This document shows positions 17,101-25,751 of a stretch of DNA of 53,824 nucleotides, piece after piece. The position numbers and the translations under genes are program-made. The DNA comes from Microvirga tunisiensis. GTDB taxonomy: Bacteria; Pseudomonadota; Alphaproteobacteria; Rhizobiales; Beijerinckiaceae. The notes below the pieces were generated by a model. That model was given only the letters and a program-made list of their open reading frames with translations. It searched no databases and was not told the origin of the DNA. How positions within the stretch are numbered: position 1 is the stretch's first letter; every line of letters begins with the position of its first letter. The DNA is taken from positions 1 to 53,824 of the forward strand of contig NZ_VOSK01000020.1 of the NCBI RefSeq assembly GCF_009296175.1, in the 5' to 3' direction.

Positions 17101-17619
17101 GTGCTCAAGCATCCGATCACGTTGAATTCGGAAGTGGGGCGCGGCTCGGTGTTCCGGGTCGAGGTGCCGGTGGTGGCGGCTCTTCCGGCAACCGCCGCGA
17201 CACCCGAGCTGCCCAAGCCTGCCGCGACGGTGCTGTCGGGCCTGCGCGTCCTCGTCATCGACAACGAGCCGGCCATCATCGAAGGCATGCGCCTGCTTCT
17301 TTCGGGCTGGGGCTGCGATACCTGGACGGCGTCCGATCTCGAGACCGCACATCGGGCACTGAGAGCGCACAAGGCCGTGCCGGAGGTGATCATCGCGGAT
17401 TATCACCTCGATGACACGGACGGCCTCGAACTCATCAAGGCCCTGCGTTGGAAGACCCAGGTCGACACGCCCGCCGTGCTCGTGACCGCCGACCGCACGC
17501 CCGCCGTGCGTGACGCCGCCGCCGCGATGAACATCCACGTGCTCAACAAGCCGCTGAAGCCGGCAGCCTTGCGGGCGCTTCTGACGCAATGGCGGGCGAC
17601 GAAGGTCGCGGCGGAGTGA
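14110..17619 (+). CDS. Hybrid sensor histidine kinase with SSF transporter-like sensor domain
   Basis: An 1169-residue membrane protein. Residues 1 to about 490 form a sodium:solute symporter (PutP-like) module with some 12-13 helices. A PAS-like segment follows (about 640-760, QGITVLDSDLRLLAWNQAF), then a coiled linker, HisKA with the phospho-accepting H814 in AAASHDILQPLNAARLY, an ATPase domain with NLISNAIKYTPSG and GLGLGLSIVER, and a C-terminal receiver with phospho-acceptor D1097 in VIIADYHLDD. Start ATG 14110 has GAGGG ten bases upstream. Relatives of this architecture sense or carry metabolites such as histidine, acetate or proline. No cognate response regulator is adjacent. Confidence 0.93.
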   Translation: MVATWAVVLSALVYLCFLFTVAHWGDGGGRRFIQGPARSTIAALALAVYCTSWTFFGSVGLASHSGFDFLAIYIGPILVIGLGYPLVARIVRVAKTQNISSIADFVAARYGKSERVAALVSLIALVGSIPYIALQLKAVSSSLDVFLGAANEAFPSQLPFIGDLAFVVALVLAGFAVAFGTRHTDATEHQNGLLLAISIESVVKLIAFLVVGVYITFVMFDGYDAIVQRLHAQGTSADLMGRTSGFGSYITLILLSTCAALLLPRQFHVTVVENHDIADLKRTAWLFPLYLVLINLFVIPIALAGLGSFPEGTIDRDMTLLALPLSDKAGIVAVLAFLGGFSAATAMVIVDSVAVAVMISNHLVMPIVLRRRAFAGVDPGSFVIGVRRISIVLVILLGYVYYRASGEAALAAIGLLSFAAIAQVAPAFLGGLIWSRGTAFGASVGLVVGFLTWAYTLLLPSLVWDGVFWSDVVVTGPFGITALKPTSLFGVDLPQLTHGVVWSLTLNILCYIGFSLWRPVTAMEQIQANVFLGEAAASAAPSFRLFRASVTVGELRATVARYLGEERTNRSFEGFTHSRGQNLEPRAEADVHLLRYAEHLLASAIGTASSRLALSLLLRRRTVSTEAALKLLDDASAAIQHSRDLLQHALNYAKQGITVLDSDLRLLAWNQAFIDLYDMPPNFVHVGISMERIVHYNASRGSYGPGRIDELVAARLHSFRHDVEPVRLRLYPSGKVIEIRSNPLPDGGHVTTYTDVTETVLAEEASRRANETLEQRVRERTEELTRLNEALRSAKAEADEANISKTRFLAAASHDILQPLNAARLYAVSLVERDREAGDGLLAENIDASLDAVEEILTAILDISRLDTGAMKPQWSSFRIDELFRQLQREFEPVARNKDLKLTFVPSSLTVRSDRRLMRRLLQNLISNAIKYTPSGRVIVGGRRRGGHLVLEVWDTGLGIPPSKQRIVFREFQRLDQGMKAARGLGLGLSIVERIGRVLKHPITLNSEVGRGSVFRVEVPVVAALPATAATPELPKPAATVLSGLRVLVIDNEPAIIEGMRLLLSGWGCDTWTASDLETAHRALRAHKAVPEVIIADYHLDDTDGLELIKALRWKTQVDTPAVLVTADRTPAVRDAAAAMNIHVLNKPLKPAALRALLTQWRATKVAAE

Positions 17620-17636
17620 GTGCCGTCTTCCCGGCA

Positions 17637-17717
17637 TGCCCGCAGGTGCTGCGGGCATTCACGTCTTGAAACTGCTGTGGTTTCGAAGACGTGGATGGCC
17701 GGGCCAAGCCCGGCCAT
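17637..17717. repeat. Three tandem hairpins downstream of the hybrid kinase
   Basis: Three consecutive inverted repeats. TGCCCGCAG-GTG-CTGCGGGCA is at 17637-17657. CACGTCTTGAAAC (17660-17672) pairs with GTTTCGAAGACGTG (17680-17693) with one bulge. ATGGCCGGGC-CAA-GCCCGGCCAT is at 17695-17717. They lie between convergent genes. The last unit has the core of the GGCCGGG repeats found at 20285 and 39209. None is followed by a strong T tract, but together they may block transcription from both sides. Confidence 0.7.
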
Positions 17718-17738
17718 GACGCCGGAGTGAAATCGGTC

Positions 17739-18452
17739 TTATAGACCCTTCGTCGGTTTCAATGCCCAATCGACAGCCGCAAGCGCATGGATCGTCGTCG
17801 TGTCGAACAGCGGCACGGCGCTGTCCTCGTCGGAGACCAGCATCATGATCTCGGTGCATCCGAGGATCACGGCCTGCGCGCCGCGCTCGATCAGACACGC
17901 GATGATCGCCCGATAGGCCTGCCGCGATTCCGGCCTGATCTGTCCGAGCACGAGCTCCTTGTAGATGATCTCGTGCACGATCCTCCGGTCGTCTTCGTCC
18001 GGCACGATGACCTCGAGCCCATGGTGCTCATGCAGGCGGCCCTTGTAGAAATCCTGCTCCATGGTGAAGGCCGTGCCGAGAAGGCCGATGCGCTCCAATC
18101 CTGCAGCCTTGATCCTGCCGGCCGTGGGATCGGCGATGTGCAGAAGCGGAATGCTCACGGACGCGGAGATCGCATCGGCGAGGCGATGCATGGTGTTGGT
18201 GCACAGAACGATGAAGTCCGCCCCGCCGCGCTCCAGCCTCACCGCCGCCGCCTTCATCTCTGTCGCGAGGCGATCCCAATCCCCTTCGTGCTGCAGCCGC
18301 TTGATCTCCTCGAAATCGAGGGAATACATCAGGCATTGCGCCGAGTGCACGCCGCCGAGCCGCCGGTTCATCTCCCGATTGATGATGCGGTAATACTCGG
18401 CCGAGCTTTCCCAGCTCATGCCGCCGATAAGGCCGATGGTCGCCTGTCTCAT
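17739..18452 (-). CDS. Aspartate/glutamate racemase family protein
   Basis: A 237-residue cofactor-independent racemase of the YgeA/RacX group, interconverting L- and D-amino acids through two cysteines. The N-terminal motif IGLIGGMSWESSAEYYRIIN is typical. The two catalytic cysteines are in FIVLCTNTMH (about 80-89) and AVILGCTEIMML (about 192-203). Length fits the family (230-245). It starts seven bases after the stop of the isomerase gene, so it is likely the distal gene of a minus-strand cluster. D-aspartate/D-glutamate or broad specificity cannot be distinguished here. Confidence 0.9.
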   Translation of the reverse strand: MRQATIGLIGGMSWESSAEYYRIINREMNRRLGGVHSAQCLMYSLDFEEIKRLQHEGDWDRLATEMKAAAVRLERGGADFIVLCTNTMHRLADAISASVSIPLLHIADPTAGRIKAAGLERIGLLGTAFTMEQDFYKGRLHEHHGLEVIVPDEDDRRIVHEIIYKELVLGQIRPESRQAYRAIIACLIERGAQAVILGCTEIMMLVSDEDSAVPLFDTTTIHALAAVDWALKPTKGL

Positions 18453-18459
18453 GGCACGT

Positions 18460-19083
18460 TCAGGGGTTCGGCGTGTAGGGCGCGCGGCCGGAGCTCAAGG
18501 CATCGTCGAGCAGTTCGAGCCGGTCCTGCCCCCAGAACACCTCGCCGTCGAGCACATAGGCGGGCGAGCCGAAGACGTCGCCCGCAACGGCATTTTCGAG
18601 GTTGAGGGCGTAGATCGCCTCGGTGGTGCTGCCGGTCACCACATCCATGAGGGCGGACGAGTCGAGGCCCGCCTGCTCCGCGATTACGCTCAGAACGAGA
18701 GGATCCCCTAGGTTGCGCTCCTCCTCCCATACGGCGGCGAAGGCGCGGCGCAGGAAGGCATCGGGGCTCTTGCCGGAGGCCGTGATCGCAATGACGAACC
18801 GGTCGGCGAGATTCACGTCGAAGGGCCAGTGCTTCGGACTGATGTTGAAGGACAACGCGCGCTTCTCGCGCCAGCGCTGCAATTCGAGGATCCGATAGCG
18901 CTGCCGCGCCGGATGACGCTGGGCAAGCGGCAGACCGCCGGTTTCCGAGAAGACCCGGCCGAGGAAGACCGGCTTGTAATTAATCTCGACCCCATGCTTC
19001 TGCGCGATCTCCATGAAGGGCGCATGGCCGATATAGGCCCAGGGGCTCACGAGGGAGAAATAATAGTCGATGATGCGAGGCAT
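18460..19083 (-). CDS. 2-hydroxychromene-2-carboxylate isomerase/DsbA-like (kappa GST) protein
   Basis: A 207-residue thioredoxin-fold protein with an inserted helical domain. The start, IDYYFSLVSPWAYIGHAPFM, has the catalytic-type serine of kappa-class glutathione transferases and HCCA isomerases rather than a CxxC. The C-terminal thioredoxin part carries VFGSPAYVLDGEVFWGQDRL with the conserved cis-proline (SP). HCCA isomerase acts in naphthalene breakdown with glutathione, but no such pathway is near, so a general glutathione-dependent isomerase or transferase is equally likely. It lies between the racemase and the thioesterase gene. Confidence 0.85.
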   Translation of the reverse strand: MPRIIDYYFSLVSPWAYIGHAPFMEIAQKHGVEINYKPVFLGRVFSETGGLPLAQRHPARQRYRILELQRWREKRALSFNISPKHWPFDVNLADRFVIAITASGKSPDAFLRRAFAAVWEEERNLGDPLVLSVIAEQAGLDSSALMDVVTGSTTEAIYALNLENAVAGDVFGSPAYVLDGEVFWGQDRLELLDDALSSGRAPYTPNP

Positions 19084-19139
19084 GGGGGTCCGATTCGGGG
19101 TTGGTCAGGCCGCAACGGCGTCGGCCTCACCTTGGACCA

Positions 19140-19688
19140 TCAGGCGGCGCTCTTCAACGTCTCTTCTGCCATGAGGAAAGCCTCGACCTCGGGCGCAGCC
19201 GCCGGTGCCGCGGCGGTGATTCCGATCTCGCCGAGCAGGCGGTCCATGGGGACGAAGCGCCTCTCCTTGCGGTCATAGAGCCCTGCCCTGACAAGAGCGA
19301 TGGCGTTGAGGATAGAGCTTCCGCCCTTGGATCTCGAGACAAGCCGGTGCTCCATCACCACATGGCTGTCGGACCAGGTGAGGATGCGGGTTTCCAGAGT
19401 GAAGGAGCGAAAGGGCCTCAGTTCCCGCCTGAAGCGGATCTGCCCCGCGCCCACCACGGGCACCCAGCCACGCTTGAGGATAGGCCGCCACAGGCCAGAG
19501 CGGATCATGATGTCGGTGCGGCCGAGATCCATGAGTGTCCAGTAGCGCCCGTTGTTCATATGCAGAGACGTGTCGAGGTCGTGCGGCCAGACGCGGAAGG
19601 TGAGGCGCGATACGTCCCGCACCGGATCGAGCTTCGGTCGGAAGAACGACATGATGATCAGGTGAAGGACGCGCAGCCACAGGTTCAT
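19140..19688 (-). CDS. Acyl-CoA thioesterase-like protein (hot-dog fold, THEM6-type)
   Basis: A 182-residue hot-dog-fold protein. The stretch FRVWPHDLDTSLHMNNGRYW (about 31-50) is the signature of the 4HBT/THEM6-like thioesterases, with the aspartate and HMNN motif at the active-site helix. Its start overlaps the stop of the DinB-like gene by four bases (ATGA), so the two are translationally coupled. It probably hydrolyses a long-chain or aromatic acyl-CoA. Substrate preference is not visible. Confidence 0.82.
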   Translation of the reverse strand: MNLWLRVLHLIIMSFFRPKLDPVRDVSRLTFRVWPHDLDTSLHMNNGRYWTLMDLGRTDIMIRSGLWRPILKRGWVPVVGAGQIRFRRELRPFRSFTLETRILTWSDSHVVMEHRLVSRSKGGSSILNAIALVRAGLYDRKERRFVPMDRLLGEIGITAAAPAAAPEVEAFLMAEETLKSAA

Positions 19689-20194
19689 GCCAGACCCATG
19701 CCAGACTTGCGCTGGAAAAGGATGAGATCGAGGGACGGCGCCTCGAGCCCGAAGCCCGTGAGCAGGCCATGGACCTGCCCGCGATGATGGGTCTGATGGT
19801 TGAAGAAGTGGATCAGGGCCGGTGCCAGCGGCTGCTCGATCTCGACCGGGTTCGTAATCGTCTTGTAGCGGATGCGGCCGCCAAGATCGGCCTCCGACAG
19901 GCTGTCGATATAGGCGATGATCCGCTCGTCTTCCCTGTGACGCGCGTCCCGAAGGTCATCGAGGTTCTCGAACAGGATCGCATCGAGCCGGTTCGGCGCA
20001 TCGCCCCGCCCGGAAAAGCGCTTCAACCAGATTCGGTCGGCGACGAGGAGATGGTTCAGAGTGCCGTGAACCGACTTGAAGAAAGCCCCGCGATCCGCGC
20101 GGTAATCCGCATCGGGCAACTGCGCGACGACATCGTAGATGCGCTCGTTGCACCACGCATTGTAGCCCGCCATCATGGCGAAGTGCGGTTTCAT
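19685..20194 (-). CDS. DinB-family protein
   Basis: A 169-residue four-helix-bundle protein of the DinB/YfiT metalloenzyme superfamily. The expected metal-binding histidines are in KSVHGTLNHLLVADRIWLKR (about 44-63) and in FFNHQTHHRGQVHGLL (about 134-149). The N-terminus MAGYNAWCNERIYDVVAQLP matches the usual start. AAGGAG precedes the ATG by eight bases. Members often act as thiol-dependent transferases with bacillithiol, mycothiol or glutathione; which reaction applies here is unknown. It heads a minus-strand cluster with the thioesterase gene. Confidence 0.88.
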   Translation of the reverse strand: MKPHFAMMAGYNAWCNERIYDVVAQLPDADYRADRGAFFKSVHGTLNHLLVADRIWLKRFSGRGDAPNRLDAILFENLDDLRDARHREDERIIAYIDSLSEADLGGRIRYKTITNPVEIEQPLAPALIHFFNHQTHHRGQVHGLLTGFGLEAPSLDLILFQRKSGMGLA

Positions 20195-20284
20195 GGTGAG
20201 GCTCCTTCAGGGTCGTCGCTGCCCTCGATTCATGTGACGCGGCAGAGCTTCGGTCAAGCTTTGACCTCTGACCCCACTTTCCGC

Positions 20285-20370
20285 CATGGTCGGGTCTGTC
20301 CCGGCCATTCCGAGCGGATCGGCGTGGAGCCTTTCGGAACGAGATCACCGGCACAAGGCCGGTGATGACG
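20285..20370. repeat. Intergenic composite repeat, family B copy 1
   Basis: An 86-bp composite of two hairpins: CATGGTCGGGTCTGTCCCGG and ATCACCGGC-ACAAG-GCCGGTGAT. They are joined by about 40 bp containing CCGA and a GGATC-type block. The same order and spacing recur at 39209-39295. The second hairpin (20343-20365) lies 20 bp past the end of the beta-oxidation operon and may help stop its transcript. Confidence 0.75.
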
Positions 20371-20384
20371 AGTGCCAGGAAACC

Positions 20385-22595
20385 TCAGGCGGCCTTCTTC
20401 GTCCCAGCGGCACGACCATAGAAGGTCTCGCCGCTTGACGCCATGTCGAGGAGAATGCGCGGCGGCGCGAAGCGATCACCGTGCTTGTCCTGCAGGCTCT
20501 TGCACAAATCCACGAAGGCTTTCGCGCCCATGAAATCGATGTAGGAGAGCGCGCCGCCCGTGTAGGGCGCGAATCCGAAGCCCAGGATGGAGCCCACATC
20601 CGCCTCGCGCGGATCGGTGATCACGCCCTCCTCGAACGTACCCGCGGCTTCCAGAGCCTGCGTGACGAGCAGGCGCTGCTTCAGTTCCTGCATGTCGACA
20701 AACTCAGCTTCCACATGCTTCGTCTGAAGATCCTTCAAGCCGGGCCAGAGGCGCTTCTGCCCACCTTCCGGATAATCGTAGAAGCCTTTGCGGTTCTTGC
20801 GGCCGAGCCGGCCTTCCTTCTCTACCAGCGTCGTGAGAAGTTCCTCCTGCTCCGGCACGATGGCCGTCTCACCCAATTGCGCTTTCGTGGCGCGCAGGAT
20901 CTTGAGACCTAGATCGACGCCGACCTCGTCATTGAGGGAGAGCGGTCCGACCGGCATGCCGGCCTGCTTGCCGGCCTGCTCGATCATCGCCGCGGGCAGG
21001 CCGTCGGCGAACATGAGATGGCCTTCGAGGATATAGGCGAGCACGCAGCGATTGGCGAAGAAGCCGCGGGAATCGTTGACGACGATCGGCGTCTTCTTGA
21101 TCGCGCGCACGTAATCAAGCGCGGTGGCTAGCGCCTTGTCGCCCGTCTCCTTGCCCATGATGATCTCGACGAGCATCATCTTCTCGACCGGCGAGAAGAA
21201 ATGGATGCCGATGAACTGGCCAGGGCTCTTCGATTGCTGGGCAAGGCCCGTGATCGGCAGGGTCGAGGTGTTGGACGCGAAGATGCAATCCGGGCGGATC
21301 GCGGCCTCCACCTTCTGGATCACCTCGGCCTTCACCTTGGGATCCTCGAACACCGCCTCGACGACGAGGTCGCAATCCTTCAGGTCATTGTAGTCGGCAG
21401 ACGGCGTGATGCGCGCGAGCAGCGCGTCGCGATCCGCCGTCTTGGCGCGGCCCTTCATGATCTGGTCGGACATGAGCTTGTGCGAATGTGTCTTGCCCTT
21501 CTCGGCGGCTTCCACGTCGCGGTCGATGAGCACGACCTCAAGGCCGGCATTGGCCGTCACATAAGCGACGCTCGCGCCCATGAAGCCCGCGCCGACGACG
21601 CCGACCTTCTTCAGACTCGTCGGCGGCACATCCTTCGGCCGGCGCGCGCCCTTGTTCAGATCCTGCATGGAGATGAAGAGTGTGCGGATCATCGCCGCCG
21701 CCTCCTTCGAACGCAGAATCTTGGCGAACCAGCGCGATTCTATCTTCAGGGCGAGATCCATCGGCAGCTGCAAACCCTGATAGACGGATTCCAGGATTGC
21801 ACGGATCGCCGGGTAATTGTCCTGGGTCTCGCGGCGGTAGATGGCGTTGGCCGGGGGCCAGATCTGCATGCCGGCGGCGGAATAGACCTTGTTGGACGGC
21901 AGCTTGTAGCCCTTCTGGTCCCAAGGCGCGATGGCAGAGCCACCGTTCCTGATCCAGTCCTTCGCCGTCTGCACGATCTGGTCGCGCGGCGCGACCGCGT
22001 GGGCGAGGCCCATGTTGCGCGCCATGAGCGGACGGATCTGCTCGCCCTTGAACAGCATCTGCAGGGCATCGCCAGTCTGCATCAGCCGCGCCACGCGCTG
22101 CGTGCCGCCGGCGCCGGGGAAGAGCCCAACCTTCACCTCCGGCAGGCCGACGCGGGTGGAATCCACATCCGACAGCACGCGGAAATGGCACGCGAGCGCC
22201 AGCTCGAAGGCACCGCCGAGGCATACGCCATGCACGGCCGCCGCGAACGGCTTGCCGCTGGTCTCGAGACGGCGGTAAAGCAGCGAAAGCTTGCGCGATT
22301 CCTCGAAGAAGAACTGCATCGCAGCCTCTTCGCCCTTCTCCTTCGCAAGCCGCGCGTATTCCGCGCCGAGCCCCTGGAGCATGGTGAGATCGGCGCCGCC
22401 GGAGAAAGCCTCCTTGCTGGAGGTGATGACGCAGCCCTTGATGGCCTCGTCGCCGGCAACCGTTTCGATGATCTGCTCCAGCTCGCCCATCACCTCGGGG
22501 GTGATCACGTTCATGGAACGGCCGGGCATGTCCCAGGTCGCGAGCGCGATGCCGTTGGCGTCGACCTCGAAGCGGAAATTGGTGAAGTTCGTCAT
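20385..22595 (-). CDS. fadJ: Bifunctional enoyl-CoA hydratase/3-hydroxyacyl-CoA dehydrogenase
   Basis: A 736-residue multifunctional beta-oxidation alpha subunit. The N-terminal crotonase domain (1 to about 190) has [14 protein letters not shown] and [15 protein letters not shown] with the catalytic glutamate. The middle Rossmann domain starts near residue 335 with [20 protein letters not shown] (NAD binding), followed by [12 protein letters not shown] and [14 protein letters not shown] with the catalytic histidine. C-terminal dehydrogenase domains complete it. The open frame runs on upstream, but ATG 22595 ([12 protein letters not shown]) follows a GGGAAGGGG site and begins the homology. It is the last gene of fadE-fadA-fadJ. 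FadB versus FadJ naming is arbitrary here. Confidence 0.93.
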   Translation of the reverse strand: MTNFTNFRFEVDANGIALATWDMPGRSMNVITPEVMGELEQIIETVAGDEAIKGCVITSSKEAFSGGADLTMLQGLGAEYARLAKEKGEEAAMQFFFEESRKLSLLYRRLETSGKPFAAAVHGVCLGGAFELALACHFRVLSDVDSTRVGLPEVKVGLFPGAGGTQRVARLMQTGDALQMLFKGEQIRPLMARNMGLAHAVAPRDQIVQTAKDWIRNGGSAIAPWDQKGYKLPSNKVYSAAGMQIWPPANAIYRRETQDNYPAIRAILESVYQGLQLPMDLALKIESRWFAKILRSKEAAAMIRTLFISMQDLNKGARRPKDVPPTSLKKVGVVGAGFMGASVAYVTANAGLEVVLIDRDVEAAEKGKTHSHKLMSDQIMKGRAKTADRDALLARITPSADYNDLKDCDLVVEAVFEDPKVKAEVIQKVEAAIRPDCIFASNTSTLPITGLAQQSKSPGQFIGIHFFSPVEKMMLVEIIMGKETGDKALATALDYVRAIKKTPIVVNDSRGFFANRCVLAYILEGHLMFADGLPAAMIEQAGKQAGMPVGPLSLNDEVGVDLGLKILRATKAQLGETAIVPEQEELLTTLVEKEGRLGRKNRKGFYDYPEGGQKRLWPGLKDLQTKHVEAEFVDMQELKQRLLVTQALEAAGTFEEGVITDPREADVGSILGFGFAPYTGGALSYIDFMGAKAFVDLCKSLQDKHGDRFAPPRILLDMASSGETFYGRAAGTKKAA

Positions 22596-22621
22596 GGTGG
22601 TTATCCCCTTCCCGCCTGTTC

Positions 22622-23830
22622 TCAAACCCGCTCGATGATCGCTGCCGTGCCCATGCCGGCGGCAACACAGAGCGTGATCAGCGCCGTCTGCTTGTCGGTG
22701 CGCTCCAGTTCGTCGAGCACCGTGCCGAGGATCATGGCGCCGGTAGCGCCGAGCGGATGGCCCATGGCGATGGCGCCGCCATTCACGTTGACCTTCGCAG
22801 GGTCGAGGTCGAGCGCCTGCATGTAGCGCAGCACCACCGACGAGAAGGCCTCGTTGATCTCGAAGAGATCGATGTCGTCCCTCGTCATGCCGGCCTTGCG
22901 CAAAGCCAGTTCCGACACGTCGATGGGACCGGTGAGCATGAGCGCGAGATCGGACCCGATGGAGGCAAAGCCCTTGATGCGGGCGCGAGGCTTCAGTCCG
23001 GCTTTCGTGCCGCCGTCCTTGCTGCCGACGAGCAACGCGGCCGCGCCGTCGACGATGCCGGACGAGTTGCCCGCATGGTGCACGTGATTGACGAATTCCA
23101 CGTCCGGGTGCGCAGCGATGGCCACCGCATCGAAGCCGCCCATCTCGCCCATCTGCACGAAGGCCGCCTTGAGCTGACCGAGGGACTGCATGTCGGTCTG
23201 AGGCCGCATGTGCTCGTCCTTGGACAGGATGGTGAGGCCGTTCACGTCCTTCACCGGCACGACGGATTTGACAAAGCGCCCCTCGTCCCAGGCCTTCGCC
23301 GCGCGCTTCTGCGACTCGACCGCATAGGCGTCGACATCGTCGCGCGTGAAACCGTACTTCGTCGCGATGAGGTCCGCCGAGATGCCCTGCGGCAGGAAGT
23401 AGGTGGGAATGGCGATGCCCGGATCGACAGGCCACGCGCCGCCGGAGGCGCCCATGCCGATGCGGCTCATGGATTCGACGCCGCCGCCGATGGCGATTTC
23501 CTTCATGCCCGACATCACCTGCGCGGCGGCCAGATTCACCGCATCGAGGCCCGAGGCGCAGAAACGGTTGATCTGCACACCCGGCACCTCTTTGCCGAAG
23601 CCCGCCTTCAGCGCGGCCGCGCGCGCGATGTCGCCCCCTGCCTCGCCGATCGGATCGACGCAGCCCAGCACCACGTCCTCGACCAGCATCGGATCGAGAT
23701 CGTTGCGCGTGCGGATGGCGTCGAGCGCCGTCACGGCCAGATCGACCGCCGGAACCTCGTGCAGCGAACCGTCCGGCTTGCCGCGTCCGCGCGGGGTGCG
23801 AACGGCGTCGTAGATATAGGCTTCAGCCAT
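22622..23830 (-). CDS. fadA: Acetyl-CoA C-acyltransferase (3-ketoacyl-CoA thiolase)
   Basis: A 402-residue thiolase that cleaves 3-ketoacyl-CoA with CoA in the last step of beta-oxidation. The catalytic triad is complete: nucleophile C91 in [13 protein letters not shown]358 in [11 protein letters not shown], and C388 in LCVAAGMG. Start ATG 23830 has GGGAGG five bases upstream. It lies 26 bp before the bifunctional enzyme, as expected for the beta/alpha partners of a trifunctional-type complex. It could also serve as an acetoacetyl-CoA thiolase, but the context favours fatty acid breakdown. Confidence 0.94.
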   Translation of the reverse strand: MAEAYIYDAVRTPRGRGKPDGSLHEVPAVDLAVTALDAIRTRNDLDPMLVEDVVLGCVDPIGEAGGDIARAAALKAGFGKEVPGVQINRFCASGLDAVNLAAAQVMSGMKEIAIGGGVESMSRIGMGASGGAWPVDPGIAIPTYFLPQGISADLIATKYGFTRDDVDAYAVESQKRAAKAWDEGRFVKSVVPVKDVNGLTILSKDEHMRPQTDMQSLGQLKAAFVQMGEMGGFDAVAIAAHPDVEFVNHVHHAGNSSGIVDGAAALLVGSKDGGTKAGLKPRARIKGFASIGSDLALMLTGPIDVSELALRKAGMTRDDIDLFEINEAFSSVVLRYMQALDLDPAKVNVNGGAIAMGHPLGATGAMILGTVLDELERTDKQTALITLCVAAGMGTAAIIERV

Positions 23831-23855
23831 GGAGGCCTCCCAGAATTATCATGTG

Positions 23856-23886
23856 CCATCCCGGATAAGCGAAGCGCGATCCGGGG
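23856..23886. repeat. Short intergenic inverted repeat (CCCGGA...TCCGGG)
   Basis: A 31-bp unit with arms CCCGGA (23860-23865) and TCCGGG (23880-23885), separated by TAAGCGAAGCGCGA. This resembles a type of extragenic repeat common in Hyphomicrobiales. It lies in the 127-bp gap between fadE and fadA and could reduce or attenuate read-through into fadA. Confidence 0.55.
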
Positions 23887-23957
23887 CCGTTTTCAAGAGC
23901 GTGTACTCGTCATGCGGTCCCGGCTTTCCGCTGATGCTCCAACCGGGCCGTGTTTGA

Positions 23958-25751
23958 TCAGAACGCTTCCATCGGCAGCGCCATGGTCGTGTCCGCGCCC
24001 GTGGAGATGCGGGCAAGGCGCATGCCCGTCTCGGGCATCAGGCGCTCCATGAAGAAGCGGCCGGTCAGGAGTTTGGCGTCCATCCTGTCGGCGACGCCGT
24101 CGCCCTGGGCCTTCCTCGCCTGCGCGGCCTTCGCCATCTTGGCCCACATGTAGCCCATGGCCACGAGGCCGAAGAGATGCATGTAGTCGGTCGCGCCGGC
24201 TCCGGCGTTGTCGGGCTTTGCCATGGCGTTCTGCATGAACCACATGGTGGCCTGCTGCAGATGGCCCAGGCCCTGCTGCAGAGGCACGATATAGGCCTTC
24301 AGGCTCTCGCCACCGGCATTCTCCTGACAGAAAGCGCCGACCTCGTTGAAGAAGGTCATGACGGCGCGTCCGCCGTCCTTGCCCAACTTGCGGCCGACGA
24401 GGTCCATGGCCTGAATGCCGTTGGCGCCCTCGTAGATCTGTGTGATGCGGGCATCGCGCACGAACTGCGACATGCCCCATTCCTCGATGTAGCCGTGGCC
24501 GCCGAACATCTGCTGCGCCTTGACGGCATTGTCGAAGCCGAGATCGGTGAGCACGCCTTTCACCACGGGCGTCATCAGGCCCATGTAATCCTCGGCGGTC
24601 TGGCGCTGAGCATCGTCGGAGGAGCGATGCGCGATGTCGCTGTTCAGCCCCGTCCAAACGATGAGCGCGCGCGCCGCTTCGTTGAACGCCTTGATGGAGA
24701 GAAGCGTGCGGCGAACGTCCGGATGCACGATGATCGGATCGGCCGGCCTGTCGGGGAATTTCGGCCCCGTGAGCGCACGGCCCTGCAGACGGTCCTTCGC
24801 GTAAGCCACGGCGTTCTGATAGGCGACCTCCGACTGGGAGAGACCCTGCACGCCGACGGCGAGGCGCGCCTCGTTCATCATCACGAACATTGCGTTCAAA
24901 CCGCGGTTCGCCTCACCGACGAGCCAGCCCTTGGCGCCGTCGTAGTTCATCACGCAGGTGGCATTGCCGTGAATGCCCATCTTGTGCTCGAGGGAGCCGC
25001 AGGAGACACCGTTGCGGTCGCCGAGAGATCCGTCGCCGTTGACGTGGAATTTCGGCACCACGAAGAGTGAGATGCCCTTCGTACCTTGCGGAGCGCCTTC
25101 GATGCGGGCGAGCACCAGATGGACGATGTTCTCCGCCATGTCGTGCTCGCCGGCGGAGATGAAGATCTTGGTGCCCGAGATCGCATAGGAGCCGTCGCCG
25201 TTCGGCACGGCCTTGGTCTTGAGCAGCCCCAGATCCGTGCCGCAATGAGGCTCGGTGAGGTTCATGGTGCCGGTCCAGGCGCCTTCGATCATCTTGGGCA
25301 GGTAGGTCTTCTTCTGCTCCTCGGTGCCGTGCACCAGCAGCGCCGCGATGGCGCCCTGGGTCAGGCCCGGATACATGCCGAGCGCCAGGTTCGCCGAGGA
25401 GACGAATTCCTGCATGATGGTGTTGAGGACGGAGGGAAGCCCCTGTCCGCCATATTCCTCCGGCGCGGCAAGCCCCATCCAGCCGCCGGCGGCATAGGCC
25501 TCGTAGGCCTGCCTGAAGTCCTTCGGCGTGGTCACCGATCCGTCCGGATTGCGGGTGCAGCCCTCCTGATCGCCGGAGAGGTTCAGCGGCGCGAAGACCT
25601 CTTCGCAAAGCTTGGCGCCCTCCGCGAGGATCGCCTCCACCGTGTCGGGCGTCGCATCGGCAAAGCCGGGCAGGTTGTTGTGACGCTCAATCGGGAACAC
25701 GTCGTTCAGGAGGAACATGACGTCTTCGACGGGGGCCTTGTAGACCGGCAT
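23958..25751 (-). CDS. Acyl-CoA dehydrogenase with C-terminal extension
   Basis: A 597-residue FAD-dependent acyl-CoA dehydrogenase of the large DmdC/AcdA-type subgroup. The flavin- and substrate-contact stretch LTEPHCGTDLGLLKTKA (about 163-179) and KIFISAGEHDM are visible. The second half has QMFGGHGYIEEWGMSQFVRD and IYEGANGIQAMDLVGRK, followed by the extra C-terminal helical domain of this subgroup. Start ATG 25751 has GGGAGA six bases upstream; the longer open frame upstream has no homology. It opens the fadE-fadA-fadJ operon. It catalyses the first, FAD-linked oxidation step; chain-length preference is unknown. Confidence 0.92.
   Translation of the reverse strand: MPVYKAPVEDVMFLLNDVFPIERHNNLPGFADATPDTVEAILAEGAKLCEEVFAPLNLSGDQEGCTRNPDGSVTTPKDFRQAYEAYAAGGWMGLAAPEEYGGQGLPSVLNTIMQEFVSSANLALGMYPGLTQGAIAALLVHGTEEQKKTYLPKMIEGAWTGTMNLTEPHCGTDLGLLKTKAVPNGDGSYAISGTKIFISAGEHDMAENIVHLVLARIEGAPQGTKGISLFVVPKFHVNGDGSLGDRNGVSCGSLEHKMGIHGNATCVMNYDGAKGWLVGEANRGLNAMFVMMNEARLAVGVQGLSQSEVAYQNAVAYAKDRLQGRALTGPKFPDRPADPIIVHPDVRRTLLSIKAFNEAARALIVWTGLNSDIAHRSSDDAQRQTAEDYMGLMTPVVKGVLTDLGFDNAVKAQQMFGGHGYIEEWGMSQFVRDARITQIYEGANGIQAMDLVGRKLGKDGGRAVMTFFNEVGAFCQENAGGESLKAYIVPLQQGLGHLQQATMWFMQNAMAKPDNAGAGATDYMHLFGLVAMGYMWAKMAKAAQARKAQGDGVADRMDAKLLTGRFFMERLMPETGMRLARISTGADTTMALPMEAF

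Noticed and set aside
15412..17658. A 748-residue antisense open frame in the histidine kinase gene
   Set aside because: Same cause as other GC-driven shadows; the plus strand has a complete, well-conserved multidomain protein.
20385..23435. A 1016-residue open frame suggesting a fusion of thiolase with the bifunctional enzyme
   Set aside because: The extra N-terminus is the thiolase gene in the wrong frame. The true start is at 22595 after a GGGAAGGGG site.
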